64,000 bases of DNA from Amoebidium appalachense (lineage: Eukaryota; Ichthyosporea): positions 6,014,001 to 6,078,000 of the forward strand of contig CAVNZM010000013.1 in NCBI GenBank assembly GCA_963693365.1, given 5' to 3'. Under the pieces are notes generated by a model. The model did no database searches. It saw only the letters and a program-made list of their open reading frames with translations, and was not told the origin of the DNA. A program made the position numbers and the translations under genes. The first letter of the stretch is position 1. Every line of letters starts with the position of its first letter. Below are positions 54,934 to 64,000 of the stretch, in pieces.

Positions 54934-56223
54934 GCCACGTGCAACCCTGTGACTGTCTGTCCACCCCCCTTGCCTGTAGGCCCCTGTGGTGGCCTTGTTC
55001 TGCAGATGCACACACGGAATGATCTGGTGCCTACGGTATAGCCTGCCTGAAGGCGGCCACGAGGCACCTATACCGGACGGCTGAGAAATGCTTATGCACT
55101 ACAGAGCTGCTTGGCTCGATATCTGGTTGCCTGCACGCACAAGCAGTTTTAACGGATTATGAACGGTCTCAGTGTGGTGAAAACCAACAAACTAATGTCG
55201 GGACGGTAACCTGAAAACTGACTAAGTTAGAATTTCATCTGCAGATTAACTTCATTAGGGCTGTAAACAGTACACCACTATTGCTATCTGTATTGTTAGG
55301 CATGTAGCCAGCAAACTAGTCGTGTTAGAATGGGAACCAGCGAGCATTCATTCCTAAGGCTCGAATCTGCACTCAAGCAAGCTCAAGTTATTGGCACTGT
55401 TGCCCAGCAATCTGGCTTTATCACTATTGCAATTATCACCAGCAATTATCAACACCGTATCCAGTAAGTTAGCATTATATATCTAACCAGCACAGTAAAG
55501 TATTATTATTATGTGATGCTAGGCTATAATAGTAAATAAACCAGCTTGCTTGAGGCACGGTGTTTATAAAGAGGCGGCCGGGCTCCGTTACCAGTTACGT
55601 AATCGACCCCGGCCGGATGAGCCAACCGTGACGTCACCGTGTGTAGGTCAAGGCCTCCTACTCATGGGGTCACGAAAGTACTTACTCACAAGGTCAAGTC
55701 CTGCGCTGCACACAGTTAAAAGCCCATGACCAAGGCTTTTATCATTACTGTAATATACACTACACTGCACTGGGCCACATAAACACCCGGTCACGTGCAT
55801 GGAAATTATTACTAATGTTAGTAGACCCCATTCATGCTGGGTTCCGTACATAATTATCACCCAAGCCACCAAAATGTCGGAGGTTTTATACTTTTTATAG
55901 AAGGCACAAGCACAAAGACAACAGAAAAGATATATCCACACGAGAACCCATGACAAATATGCAAACGCCTGGGTGAGCAGAGGAATATATCATACAAAGC
56001 GCAATGACATGTGCACATGCCATGACCAGCGCCATTGGCATGAATGATTTTCGAATGGCTGACTTCAACGTCGAAAGGAGCCGGTGACGCGGTTGAACTT
56101 GGAAAACACCATGGAACAGTATGTACGGCGCATTATACACAGACTAAGAATTCCAAATCATTGTACACGAAAAAACTCGGCATTGGCATTAGGGGAGGGG
56201 AGGCCTCCGGGGGGCCCGGGGGG

Positions 56224-56266
<43 letters not shown>

Positions 56267-56892
56267 GCAAATAAAGCCCTTGAGAAACAACCAATGAGCC
56301 AATAAAGAAGGGTGCATGACTATAACAAAAAGTACTCACTTTATCATTAAACGCAGCTGCCGCAGCCGTACGTATACGCGTCCGCCAGGGGGCCGGAGGG
56401 GAAGGGGGGGGGGGGGGGGGGACAACGGTGTGTCGTGCTGGACATGCTGCAAGCAAAGTGACAATGCCAACCGCGAAATGTTCACTGAGCAAGTGTTGGC
56501 AAGGGCCAAAAAAGAAAAAGAAAAAAAAAGGGAAACAACTGAAAAAAGCTGCTCAGTGACACAGCCAAGAATCCAAAGAAATTCTTAACAGTTCACGTTA
56601 CCCGAGACTAAAAAGTATCTATACCGGTACCCAAAAAAGGCCAAACCAAGGCAAGCATACACTCATATGTGAGCAGACTGCATGCATTGTCAGCACCCAC
56701 TCTGGCCAGCGCGTTAAAGTTTCCAACGTGGTGGTATGCATATGCGTACAAGTGACACTGCCAACCGCGCGACCACACAAATGCATAATTATCCCCCCCT
56801 CCCTCCCTCCCCCCCCCCCCCCCCCCCCCCTCCCTTCCCCCCCCCCCAAGCCGGTCACCCTTCCACCCGGCCTCGGAAAGGGGCGGTGGGGC

Positions 56893-56940
<48 letters not shown>

Positions 56941-57463
56941 GTGTTTAGAAGTTAAAGAGCGCAGCTAGCTACAAGCGCCAGGGAACCTCAAGATTATGTT
57001 GGGCCCTACGTAGCCCAGATATACCAGATATACCTGTTACAAGGAGTGACCTCTGTAATTCGGACAGGTTAGGCAAGCGACGTCTGGTACAGATTTGGCC
57101 TGAGTAAGGTGCACACGTGTATATACGTACATAAAGTTGTGCATGTACATGTGTGAAACATCAACGGAATAAAATTTATCTTCAGATTCATAATCATATC
57201 TGTCCAACGATAGCAGCATAAGTTTGAACCAGTGCCGTATGTTAGCATACTGTACTGAGAGCGTGCGTGTGTATTGCAATTGGGTGTGCGTGTGGATGCA
57301 CGTGTGTGAATAGCACATATTCATCCGCTTGTTGCTGCAAGTGTTAAGGCAGATCTCTGAGGCAGTGTTGCCTCTACCAGCTAGCTACCCGGGGGAAGGT
57401 GTGTGTGTGTGTGTGTGTCTGTGTGTGTCTGTATGTGTGTGTGTACATGTGTGTGTGTGTGTA

Positions 57464-57494
<31 letters not shown>

Positions 57495-58308
57495 CCATGT
57501 GTTTGGAGGGAGGAGGGGGGGGGAGGGGGAGGGGCAGCAGGCTAAGGTGGCCAGGGAGACCTGATTGGCAGCCCAAGTGGTGGCGCATGCCCACAGACAG
57601 ATTGCTGGGCCTGGGGGGTAGGGCCAGCACCAGGCTGGCTATCTATTGGTGGGTGGCCTGCGCACAGCACAGGCACGGGGGGTAATACTGGCGCCCCCGG
57701 CCCACACCCACAAGCTACACACTATCTCAGAGGCTAGCACGGGCTCTAGACAGGAGCAAATATCCAGTGCCACAAAATGCACTATCCAAAAACAGTAGGA
57801 TGGTAGGGATGCATGCTAGGCGGCGACCGGCATGGTCACCCACACAGAACCCTGTGCAACAGAAAGCACAGCCGACTGCAACACACACACTTTGCCCACC
57901 TGCAACCTGTACACCACCCAGTGCAAACAAGAGTGCACACACACACACATGCACATTCACATAAACGCTCTCACAGCGTTCTAATAGTATAGATAAATGT
58001 GGAGCCTACGGCATGCATGCACGCACTAGGGCATATGTACAGGGGCTAAAGTATAAATGTGGGGTCCAGGAGTATGTGGGGCCTAGGGATATGTGGGTCC
58101 TTTTAGCGATACATGTGGGGCCTAGGGATACATGTGAGGTCCAGGGCATGCAGGTGAAGTCTGAAGCACATATGTGGGGTCTAGAGCACATATTATTATG
58201 CAGGGTCTAGGGTACACAGGCTGGGTCTGGGACATACATGTGCTGGGTCTAGAGCACCTATGCAGGGCCTAGGGCATGTATGTGGTGTCTGGGGTAAATA
58301 TGCGGGGC
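54934..58308. other. Gene-poor spacer between CLN3 and Mdm10
   Basis: AT-richer from 55080 to 56200, then G runs at 56225-56265 and 56897-56938, C runs at 56800-56847 and a (GT)n at 57395-57495. Short frames at 55648-55956 (minus) and 57727-57960 (minus, hydrophobic) match no family I know. Confidence 0.5.
55595..55636. promoter_or_regulatory. TTACGTAA and TGACGTCA pair upstream of CLN3
   Basis: TTACGTAA (55595-55602, followed by TC) and TGACGTCA (55629-55636) are 26 bases apart, 660-700 bases upstream of the CLN3 ATG. The only TATA-like phrase nearby is TTTATAAAG at about 55563. A promoter with a long 5' UTR is inferred. Confidence 0.4.
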
Positions 58309-58335
58309 CTAGGGCATATATGTGATGTCTAGGCC
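58020..58335. repeat. Minisatellite overlapping the 3' end of the Mdm10 gene
   Basis: Units of about 30 bases such as GGGGCCTAGGGCATATATGT and GGGGTCTAGAGCACATA, about nine copies with drift. The last codons of Mdm10 (GLDITYMP and TAG at 58309-58311) have the same sequence as a repeat unit, so the array seems to have grown out of, or into, the coding end. Confidence 0.7.
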
Positions 58336-59395
58336 CACGGCCTGCCTGAAGGGCTCCTTGAAGGACAGCACGGCCGTAAATGCAAACCGCAACTGCGCCA
58401 GTGTGCACTCCAGCAGCACTCCAAACCCCTGCCCCTGCCCTCAGTATACCTGCCCACCTGGCCCCCGAAACCATACCAGCAGGATGCATGTGGCCACGGG
58501 GAAGGAGGCGAGGGGGAGGCAGCTCGAGCTGGGGGGGAGGGGGGGGGGTGTTGCCACTCACATCTGAGAGGCCCAGGCGTGCGCGCAGGCGGAAGGGGCC
58601 GTGGGTGGGACGTAGGTCCAAGCCCACAGCAAGGTCACTCTCTGCGCTGTACATGTTGAACTCAAACCTGCTCCCCCAGTCAGCACCCCCCAACCTCGTG
58701 CCCGCACCCCCTCCCCCCCCTCCCCCCCCCCCCCACCCCCTCCCCCCTCCCCCCTTTCTCCCCTCTCCCGTCCCCCATCTCCCCCCGGCCGGGTGCAGGG
58801 TACCGTGTAGACATGGCCAGGGTCCTGCTGAGTGCCGCCGTGTATGTGCTGGTCAGGTGGCCCGATATGGGGCTGACCGTCCCTGCTCCCACCACAATCA
58901 GCCCTGATGTAATCAACAACCCCCCCCCCCCCCCCCAAACATACACACAAACACACACACCAACACACACACACAGCAACCCACCTGTAAGCACTGCCAG
59001 CCGCCCAGCCGCATCCCTCTCCACCCGTCTGCAGCCAAAAGATGCTGCCAGGATGTGTCAGCAAGAAACCACCACCAGCAGCCAAAACACCACCACCAGC
59101 ACCAGCAGCACACATACAAGTATGTGCATGTACACACACGTGCACACTCTCACAGGTACACACGCGCACACACATTCACCCCTACACAAGCACAGCCACC
59201 CACCCACACAGCCACACCCACCCACCCACCCACCCACAAGCACGCCCCACCATACACACAAGCACAGCCACTTACACACACAAGCACAGCCACTCACACA
59301 CACAAGCACAGCCACTCATACACACAGGCACAGCCACCCCCACACCCCAGCACAGCCACCCGCTTATGCCAGAACAGCCACCCACCCACATAAGC

Positions 59396-59439
<44 letters not shown>

Positions 59440-59600
59440 AAGCAACCCCCCCCCCTACACACACACACAAGCACACCCACACACACATATAAGCACAGCC
59501 ACTCATACACACAGGCACAGCCAACCGCTTTTGCCAGAACAGCCACCCACCCACACAAGCGCCCACCCTCCCCGCCCCCCCCACACACAAGCAACCCCCC

Positions 59601-59632
<32 letters not shown>

Positions 59633-60725
59633 ACACACACACACAAGCACACCCACCTGCCCACCCCCACCCCCACCCACCCAACCATACACACACTTAC
59701 CACCCGGCACCTTCTCCTTGAGGCTGCCCAGCAGCTCTGCGCCGACCTGCCAGCCCCTCCAGGCCGGCAGGGCCCACAACCAGCTGAGGCCCACCCAGTG
59801 CTCCTCGCTCATATACAGCAGCTTGGCCCCCACCCGCTGCCCCACGTACCATCCATGACCGTGCAGCTGCCACCATAGTCAGTACCACTCCCCCCCCCCC
59901 CCCCCCCCCCCTCACACACCACCCATTCTCCCCCCCCCCTCCCCTCACACACCACCCATTCCCCCCTTCCCCCCGCCCACCCACCCCCCACCTTCTCCCC
60001 CTCCTCCCTCCGGGGACAGGCAGCACGCACCTGGAATTCCGGACGGGGTGTGCAGCTGCTCCAGCACGTGGCACCCAGGCGTAGCCTCGGGGCCAGCCAG
60101 TGCTCGACCTGGGCCTCGACGCCCAGGTCCCTGTACAAGCTGCCCACAACAAGGCTGCCCGGCAGAGGCTCGGCACCAGCCTCCTCCCAGATCCCTGCAT
60201 CCCAGCCACGTATGCCATCACCCTGAGAACACAACAGCACTAGACCACACCTGCACCCAGAGCTGCACGCCTGGACGTGCATGCAGGTGTGTGCACGCAC
60301 GCGCACACGTGTAACATGCACCCAGAAAGCACTGACGCCTAACCAGCATGAACACCTTTTACACACGCGCGCGCACACACACACAGACGGCATACCCTGG
60401 GGCTGCAGCAGGCTAGCAAAGCCTGCGGGCTGTGAGCGGCTGGACCAGCGGAAGGCCACGCCACTGGGGCCACTGTCCAGCACCCCCACGGTCAGCTGCC
60501 TCCCTGCACCCCAGTCAGCGCCTGCCCGGCCAGCCCCCCCGTGGCATCTGTGCACGCACCGAAGCGCGGCGTCAGCACATGGTCCACAGTGAAGGTCAGG
60601 CCCTCGCTGCCGGCAAAGTCCAATATGTCTGTGGCCCAGTCAGTGCCCAGCCACGCCCCTCCCCGCCCTTGCCAAACAATATCCCTACCTTCTGCCGCGC
60701 TGGACAGCTCCGTATAGTCCAGCAT
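58309..60725 (-). CDS. MDM10: Mdm10-like mitochondrial outer-membrane beta-barrel (ERMES subunit)
   Basis: ATG at 60725: MLDYTELSSAAE spliced (G|AC) to DILDFAGSEGLTFTVDHVLT, PRF. Next are QLTVGVLDSGPSGVAFRWSS, GSLVVGSLYRDLGVEAQVEH, RVGAKLLYMSEEHWVGLSWL, GWQVGAELLGSLKEKVPG, GTVSPISGHLTSTYTAALSR, FEFNMYSAESDLAVGLDLRP and a last exon QGFGVLLECTLAQLRFAFTA to TAG at 58309. The N-terminal DFxxxxGLxFxxxxxxTPxF and the C-terminal PIxGHLSxxYxxxxxxxLAxxxRFxFNxYSxESDLxxG blocks, and the GvvavLE-type last strands, are specific for Mdm10. In yeast Mdm10 links ER and mitochondria (ERMES) and works with the SAM complex in beta-barrel assembly. Introns carry C runs on the plus strand (G on the sense strand) and (CA)n. 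The gene is divergent from the GATA gene. Confidence 0.82.
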
Positions 60726-61584
60726 GGCAGTCCACCCTGCGTGTATTCCCTGCCCGCTCCCTCCCACTTGCTGGTACGTCTTGCTTCTATCTGTCCCCTG
60801 CTTGCCCGCCACATGCTTCAGCAGTGTCTTCTAAGCTTCCCCCTTCCTGCCTGCCTGCCTGTCCGCCTGCCTGCCTGCCTGCCTGCCTGCCTTTCTACAG
60901 AGCTGCAGCCTGCCGCCTGAGGCTTGGGACCGCTTCGGGGTTTGAGGAGCCAGATGGCATTCCGATGACGCAAAAAAGCGCCCTGCCCGCGCGCAGCCCC
61001 TCTGTTTGCAGGTCAACGGTTGCCAGACACGCAGTCACAGCTCGCTAATATTCTCTCTTTATTGTGAGTGTTTTTGGCAGCCTCTGGAAGGGGCCTGTTG
61101 GCCATGAGGGTGAACACTGTACATACATGGAGGGCCGGGGATGTCCAGGGGATTTTGGGGGGCGGGGGGGAGGGGGGGGGGGGGGGGGGAGGGGGGGGGT
61201 GACGTATTTGCGTGCGGGGGATCTAATATTAGATGACGGGCGCTTGGGTTCCGCCAATCAGCTCGCTGCGGCCGTTCGGTCGGTTATTAGCGGTGGTATG
61301 CCCACCCCCTCCAAGAAACGCGAACACTATTATATTTTGTGTTTTTGCTGTCGAAGTAAAGCACAGGCAGGGGAATCATGACGGTCTAGTGTGCATACAC
61401 GGCAGAGCCTGCGCCACCCACACTATTGTGCTGCTATTTTTACGATCTGTACGGTGGCCGCATAGTTGCCGGCCAAAACGTTTCAGGCAAGAGCCCGTAG
61501 GTGCGGGCAGTGTGATTGCCCGACCTTTTTGTACGGGCTGTTCGCCCCAACACACCGTTACTGGCACGGCAGCTGGCCGCGCAA
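60726..61584. other. Divergent spacer between Mdm10 and GATA gene
   Basis: 860 bases with a CCTG/CTGC repeat (60845-60895), a TGACGCAA bZIP-like site near 60965 and a G run near 61160-61198. An in-frame stretch without ATG precedes the GATA start from 61516, so a non-ATG or upstream-spliced start cannot be excluded. Confidence 0.4.
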
Positions 61585-62607
61585 ATGAGAGAGGAGACGC
61601 AGGCCGCTTGCGGGGTCAAGCGCTCGCCTAGCCCTGCCAGCGGGCAGGAGGCAAGCCCTCCACCGGCCAAACGGCCACACACAGAAGAGGGCAAGGAGGC
61701 GGCCGACACCACAGCACCCACCAGCAACGTGAAGGCTGAGAGCCCACCAGCCAGCCCGCCGGGCGAGGAGCCACCCAAAGAGCGCGGCTACGCATTTTAT
61801 TACGTCCCGGGGTCGTACTACCCGCCGGCCCAATTTGTCTGGTCGTCCGACCCCACCGCACGCGCGCAGCCCGACAGGCAGCCCTATCCGGCAGGCCCAG
61901 CGTCCGGGCCCGAGGGTGAGGCTGCACAGGTGTCGCCCAGCAAACCGCGCATATGGCGGCCTGTGGACGACCTTGACGACCGGCGCCCAGCCCCCAGCCA
62001 GTACACACCCCCGGCCCCGCCCCCGCACTGGCAGCCTACGTGGCCTGCCCGCCCCCCAGCCCCAGGGCCACCAGCTGCAGGTCATACAGCATGGCCCCAT
62101 GGCTATGCCCCTGCACACCCCTTTGCAGAGCACAAGCCCGTGCCGCCCTATGTGCCCCAGCCGCCCGGCTACTACTACCCGCCACCACCGGCACCGCAGT
62201 ACTACCCGCCACCACCCGAGACTGCCCGCTCACCGGGTCCACCCTCAGCCGCTGCGCCAGCCAGTGGGCCACTGCACTTCAACCCCCCGGCAACCCCCGG
62301 GCCACGGACAGACGGGGCACGCAGCGACGGCGGAGGGGCTGGACAGTATGTGGGACGGTTTGCGGCCGAGCAGAAGCGCTGCGCCTGGTGCAACACGGAC
62401 AGCACCCCGCAGTGGCGCAAGGGGCCAAGCGGCGTGCCCGGCAGCCTATGCAACGCCTGCGGGCTCAAGTTCGACTACGAACGGACAAAGGACCGCAAGA
62501 ATGCACGCCGACGGGCCCTCTACGGCAAACAGAAGGCAAAGCGCCAGGGTGACCCATCAAGCGAAGACGACAAGCATGCACCCACACAAGAGGGCGTGTG
62601 TACGTAA
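61585..62607 (+). CDS. Intronless GATA-type zinc-finger transcription factor
   Basis: 340 residues from the first ATG ([19 protein letters not shown]) to TAA at 62605-62607, in one exon, unlike every other gene here. A long Pro/Tyr-rich region (about residues 65-240, e.g. [19 protein letters not shown]) precedes one GATA finger: [18 protein letters not shown] (C266, C269) and [20 protein letters not shown] (C289, C292). The loop between cysteine pairs is 19 residues, longer than the animal class (17) and the plant/fungal class (18). A basic tail [14 protein letters not shown] follows, typical of GATA DNA binding. It likely binds (A/T)GATA(A/G). Proline-rich parts suggest activation or low-complexity contacts. 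The finger call is very safe; the class is not. Confidence 0.9.
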   Translation: MREETQAACGVKRSPSPASGQEASPPPAKRPHTEEGKEAADTTAPTSNVKAESPPASPPGEEPPKERGYAFYYVPGSYYPPAQFVWSSDPTARAQPDRQPYPAGPASGPEGEAAQVSPSKPRIWRPVDDLDDRRPAPSQYTPPAPPPHWQPTWPARPPAPGPPAAGHTAWPHGYAPAHPFAEHKPVPPYVPQPPGYYYPPPPAPQYYPPPPETARSPGPPSAAAPASGPLHFNPPATPGPRTDGARSDGGGAGQYVGRFAAEQKRCAWCNTDSTPQWRKGPSGVPGSLCNACGLKFDYERTKDRKNARRRALYGKQKAKRQGDPSSEDDKHAPTQEGVCT

Positions 62608-63782
62608 GAAAAAGAGAAGAGATGGGGGAGGGTCACCGTACGTGCACACAGGGAAAGAGTAGGTGTGTGTACCTAGACAGTTAGGATGTCTTTTTACCGC
62701 GTGTTCACGGTGAGAGTTAGGTGTGTGTACACGTAGACAGGGCGAGGGGGGGAGGGGGGAGGAGGATATGTGCGCGTAAACAGTTAGATGTCTGCATGCA
62801 GACAGATGCAATGTGTGCACATAAATACAGGTGTTTTCAAATAGACACAGAAGAGCACGTGTGCACATAGACCGAGCGTATGTAGGTGGCGCGGGGGGTC
62901 TGTCGGCCCAGCGTCGGAACGTGGCATGAACGGGTAGGAGTATGCAGGGCCTCCGCACCAGCGTAATAACAATCATAGTAAAGCCCTCAGGGTAACCCAT
63001 ATTTTCTTGTGCCTGGCAAAGCCTGTATGTTACTCACCCCCCAGCAGCATGTCTCGTGCTGTAACTCTTTGGTGGAGCCGTCAGAGGTGTGGCTGTATGG
63101 GTTGCAGGGTGGGCCTATATGTGGGATGGCCGGAGCTGGTGCACGTGCGTCTCTATAGGCATGCAGCATGCAGGCATATATGCACGCGTAGGTACGTGTA
63201 TGGGGGGTAGGTTGGGCACGAGTAGATATGCACACGTGCGCGCGGAATGGTGTGGGACCCGGGGGGAGTAGGGGAGAGGGAGGTATTGCAAGGGCATGAT
63301 TATGAGTGAGGAGTTGTTCCATTTTTATTGGTATGGCATGTATGGGTGGGATGCGGCACTGTTGCCCTGCTGGCCCATTGCTTGCTGTTTCCACCTTGTG
63401 CACGTGGGTCAGTGGTGTATACACTTGCTTGTGCCCTATGACAGTGAATGCCTCATACAAAGACTGGGTGGCTTTAAGTTGGCGTGGTGGCCCAAACGGC
63501 CACCATAGACCTCCAATTATGCCGGCATATGCACCGACCTTTGTTTGGTGGTGGCCCCATTCTCCACCCCAATGTTGGTGCATACAGAAGCCTGGTGTAT
63601 GTAGCGGATTGGTGGCTGCAGCCAATAGGAAGTGCCGGTGGCTGTCCCGGTGCAGCCATCACTGAGGGGTCTCGGTAGATCATCGGATGGAGACCGTGCC
63701 TGCATACCTGACTGTGATAATCACCTGATCGAAAGTCTTCCCACCCCCCCCCCCCCACCCCCCCCCCCCCCTCCCAACTACC

Positions 63783-63839
<57 letters not shown>

Positions 63840-63845
63840 GCACGC

Positions 63846-63876
<31 letters not shown>

Positions 63877-64000
63877 ACACGTACACGTACACACACTGCA
63901 CGCACACACACACACACACACACACACGACACACACACACAGACACACACACACGCACACACACACGCACAGACACACACACACACACACACACACACGC
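62608..64000. other. 3' flank without recognised gene; terminal C runs and (CA)n
   Basis: Irregular GTGTGTACAxxTAGACAG units follow the GATA stop (62650-62880). The rest to 63730 is unique, with frames on both strands but no known motif. C runs at about 63746-63772 and (CA)n from 63784 to the window end. Confidence 0.6.

Noticed and set aside
62987-63625. 212-codon minus-strand frame near the right end
   Set aside because: No ATG near its start, no motif, uneven composition, and other frames in the same stretch are also open; not enough to call a gene.
63660-63710. 5S rRNA-like phrase (ATCGGATGGAGACCG)
   Set aside because: Only a short stretch resembles the 3' half of 5S rRNA; the 5' half and internal control boxes are absent upstream.

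Overview
The window looks like nuclear DNA of a single-celled eukaryote, most likely a holozoan protist (a unicellular relative of animals). This is inferred from gene content. A Groucho/TLE-type corepressor and a TMEM11 homologue (animal-type) lie on the same segment as an Mdm10-type ERMES beta-barrel (fungi and amoebae, missing from animals) and a fungal-type Mpr1-like acetyltransferase. Genes are GC-rich and cut into many short exons with GT-AG introns (one GC-AG intron). The introns are full of (GT)n/(CA)n and long G or C runs. No CRISPR array, operon or bacterial gene was seen, and no tRNA or rRNA gene was recognised.

Layout: 0.6-2.6 kb, decayed P-element/THAP9-type transposase; 4.5-5.3 kb (-), unknown multi-exon gene; 5.8-7.1 kb (+), GNAT acetyltransferase; 7.5-9.9 kb (-), TPR/SET SMYD4-like protein; 10.5-11.5 kb (+), METTL21-like methyltransferase; 11.6-12.6 kb (-), tandem-PDZ syntenin-like protein; 14.4-17.4 kb (-), protein kinase with a C-terminal EF-hand; 18.1-21.0 kb (+), TRMO; 21.8-24.6 kb (-), TMEM11; 25.3-26.9 kb (+), dynactin p27 (DCTN6); 27-30.6 kb, gene-poor with duplications and a dispersed 142-bp repeat; 30.6-35.7 kb (+), MED25-like; 36.3-37.9 kb (-), SRPBCC-fold protein; 38.5-47.6 kb (+), Groucho/TLE; 48.1-48.8 kb, minisatellite; 49.4-54.9 kb (-), CLN3/battenin with a 24 x 54-bp array in one intron; 58.3-60.7 kb (-), Mdm10; 61.6-62.6 kb (+), intronless GATA factor.

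The genes are not a pathway cluster. They alternate in divergent and convergent pairs. Divergent spacers tend to carry TTACGTAA or TGACGTCA palindromes, which suggests shared bZIP-type promoters. Two mitochondrial membrane proteins (TMEM11, Mdm10) and three transcription regulators (MED25, Groucho, GATA) are present by co-location only.

Protein models were assembled by eye from exon translations, splice consensus and phase. Exon borders inside long homopolymer introns are approximate, and homopolymer length errors in the assembly are possible.
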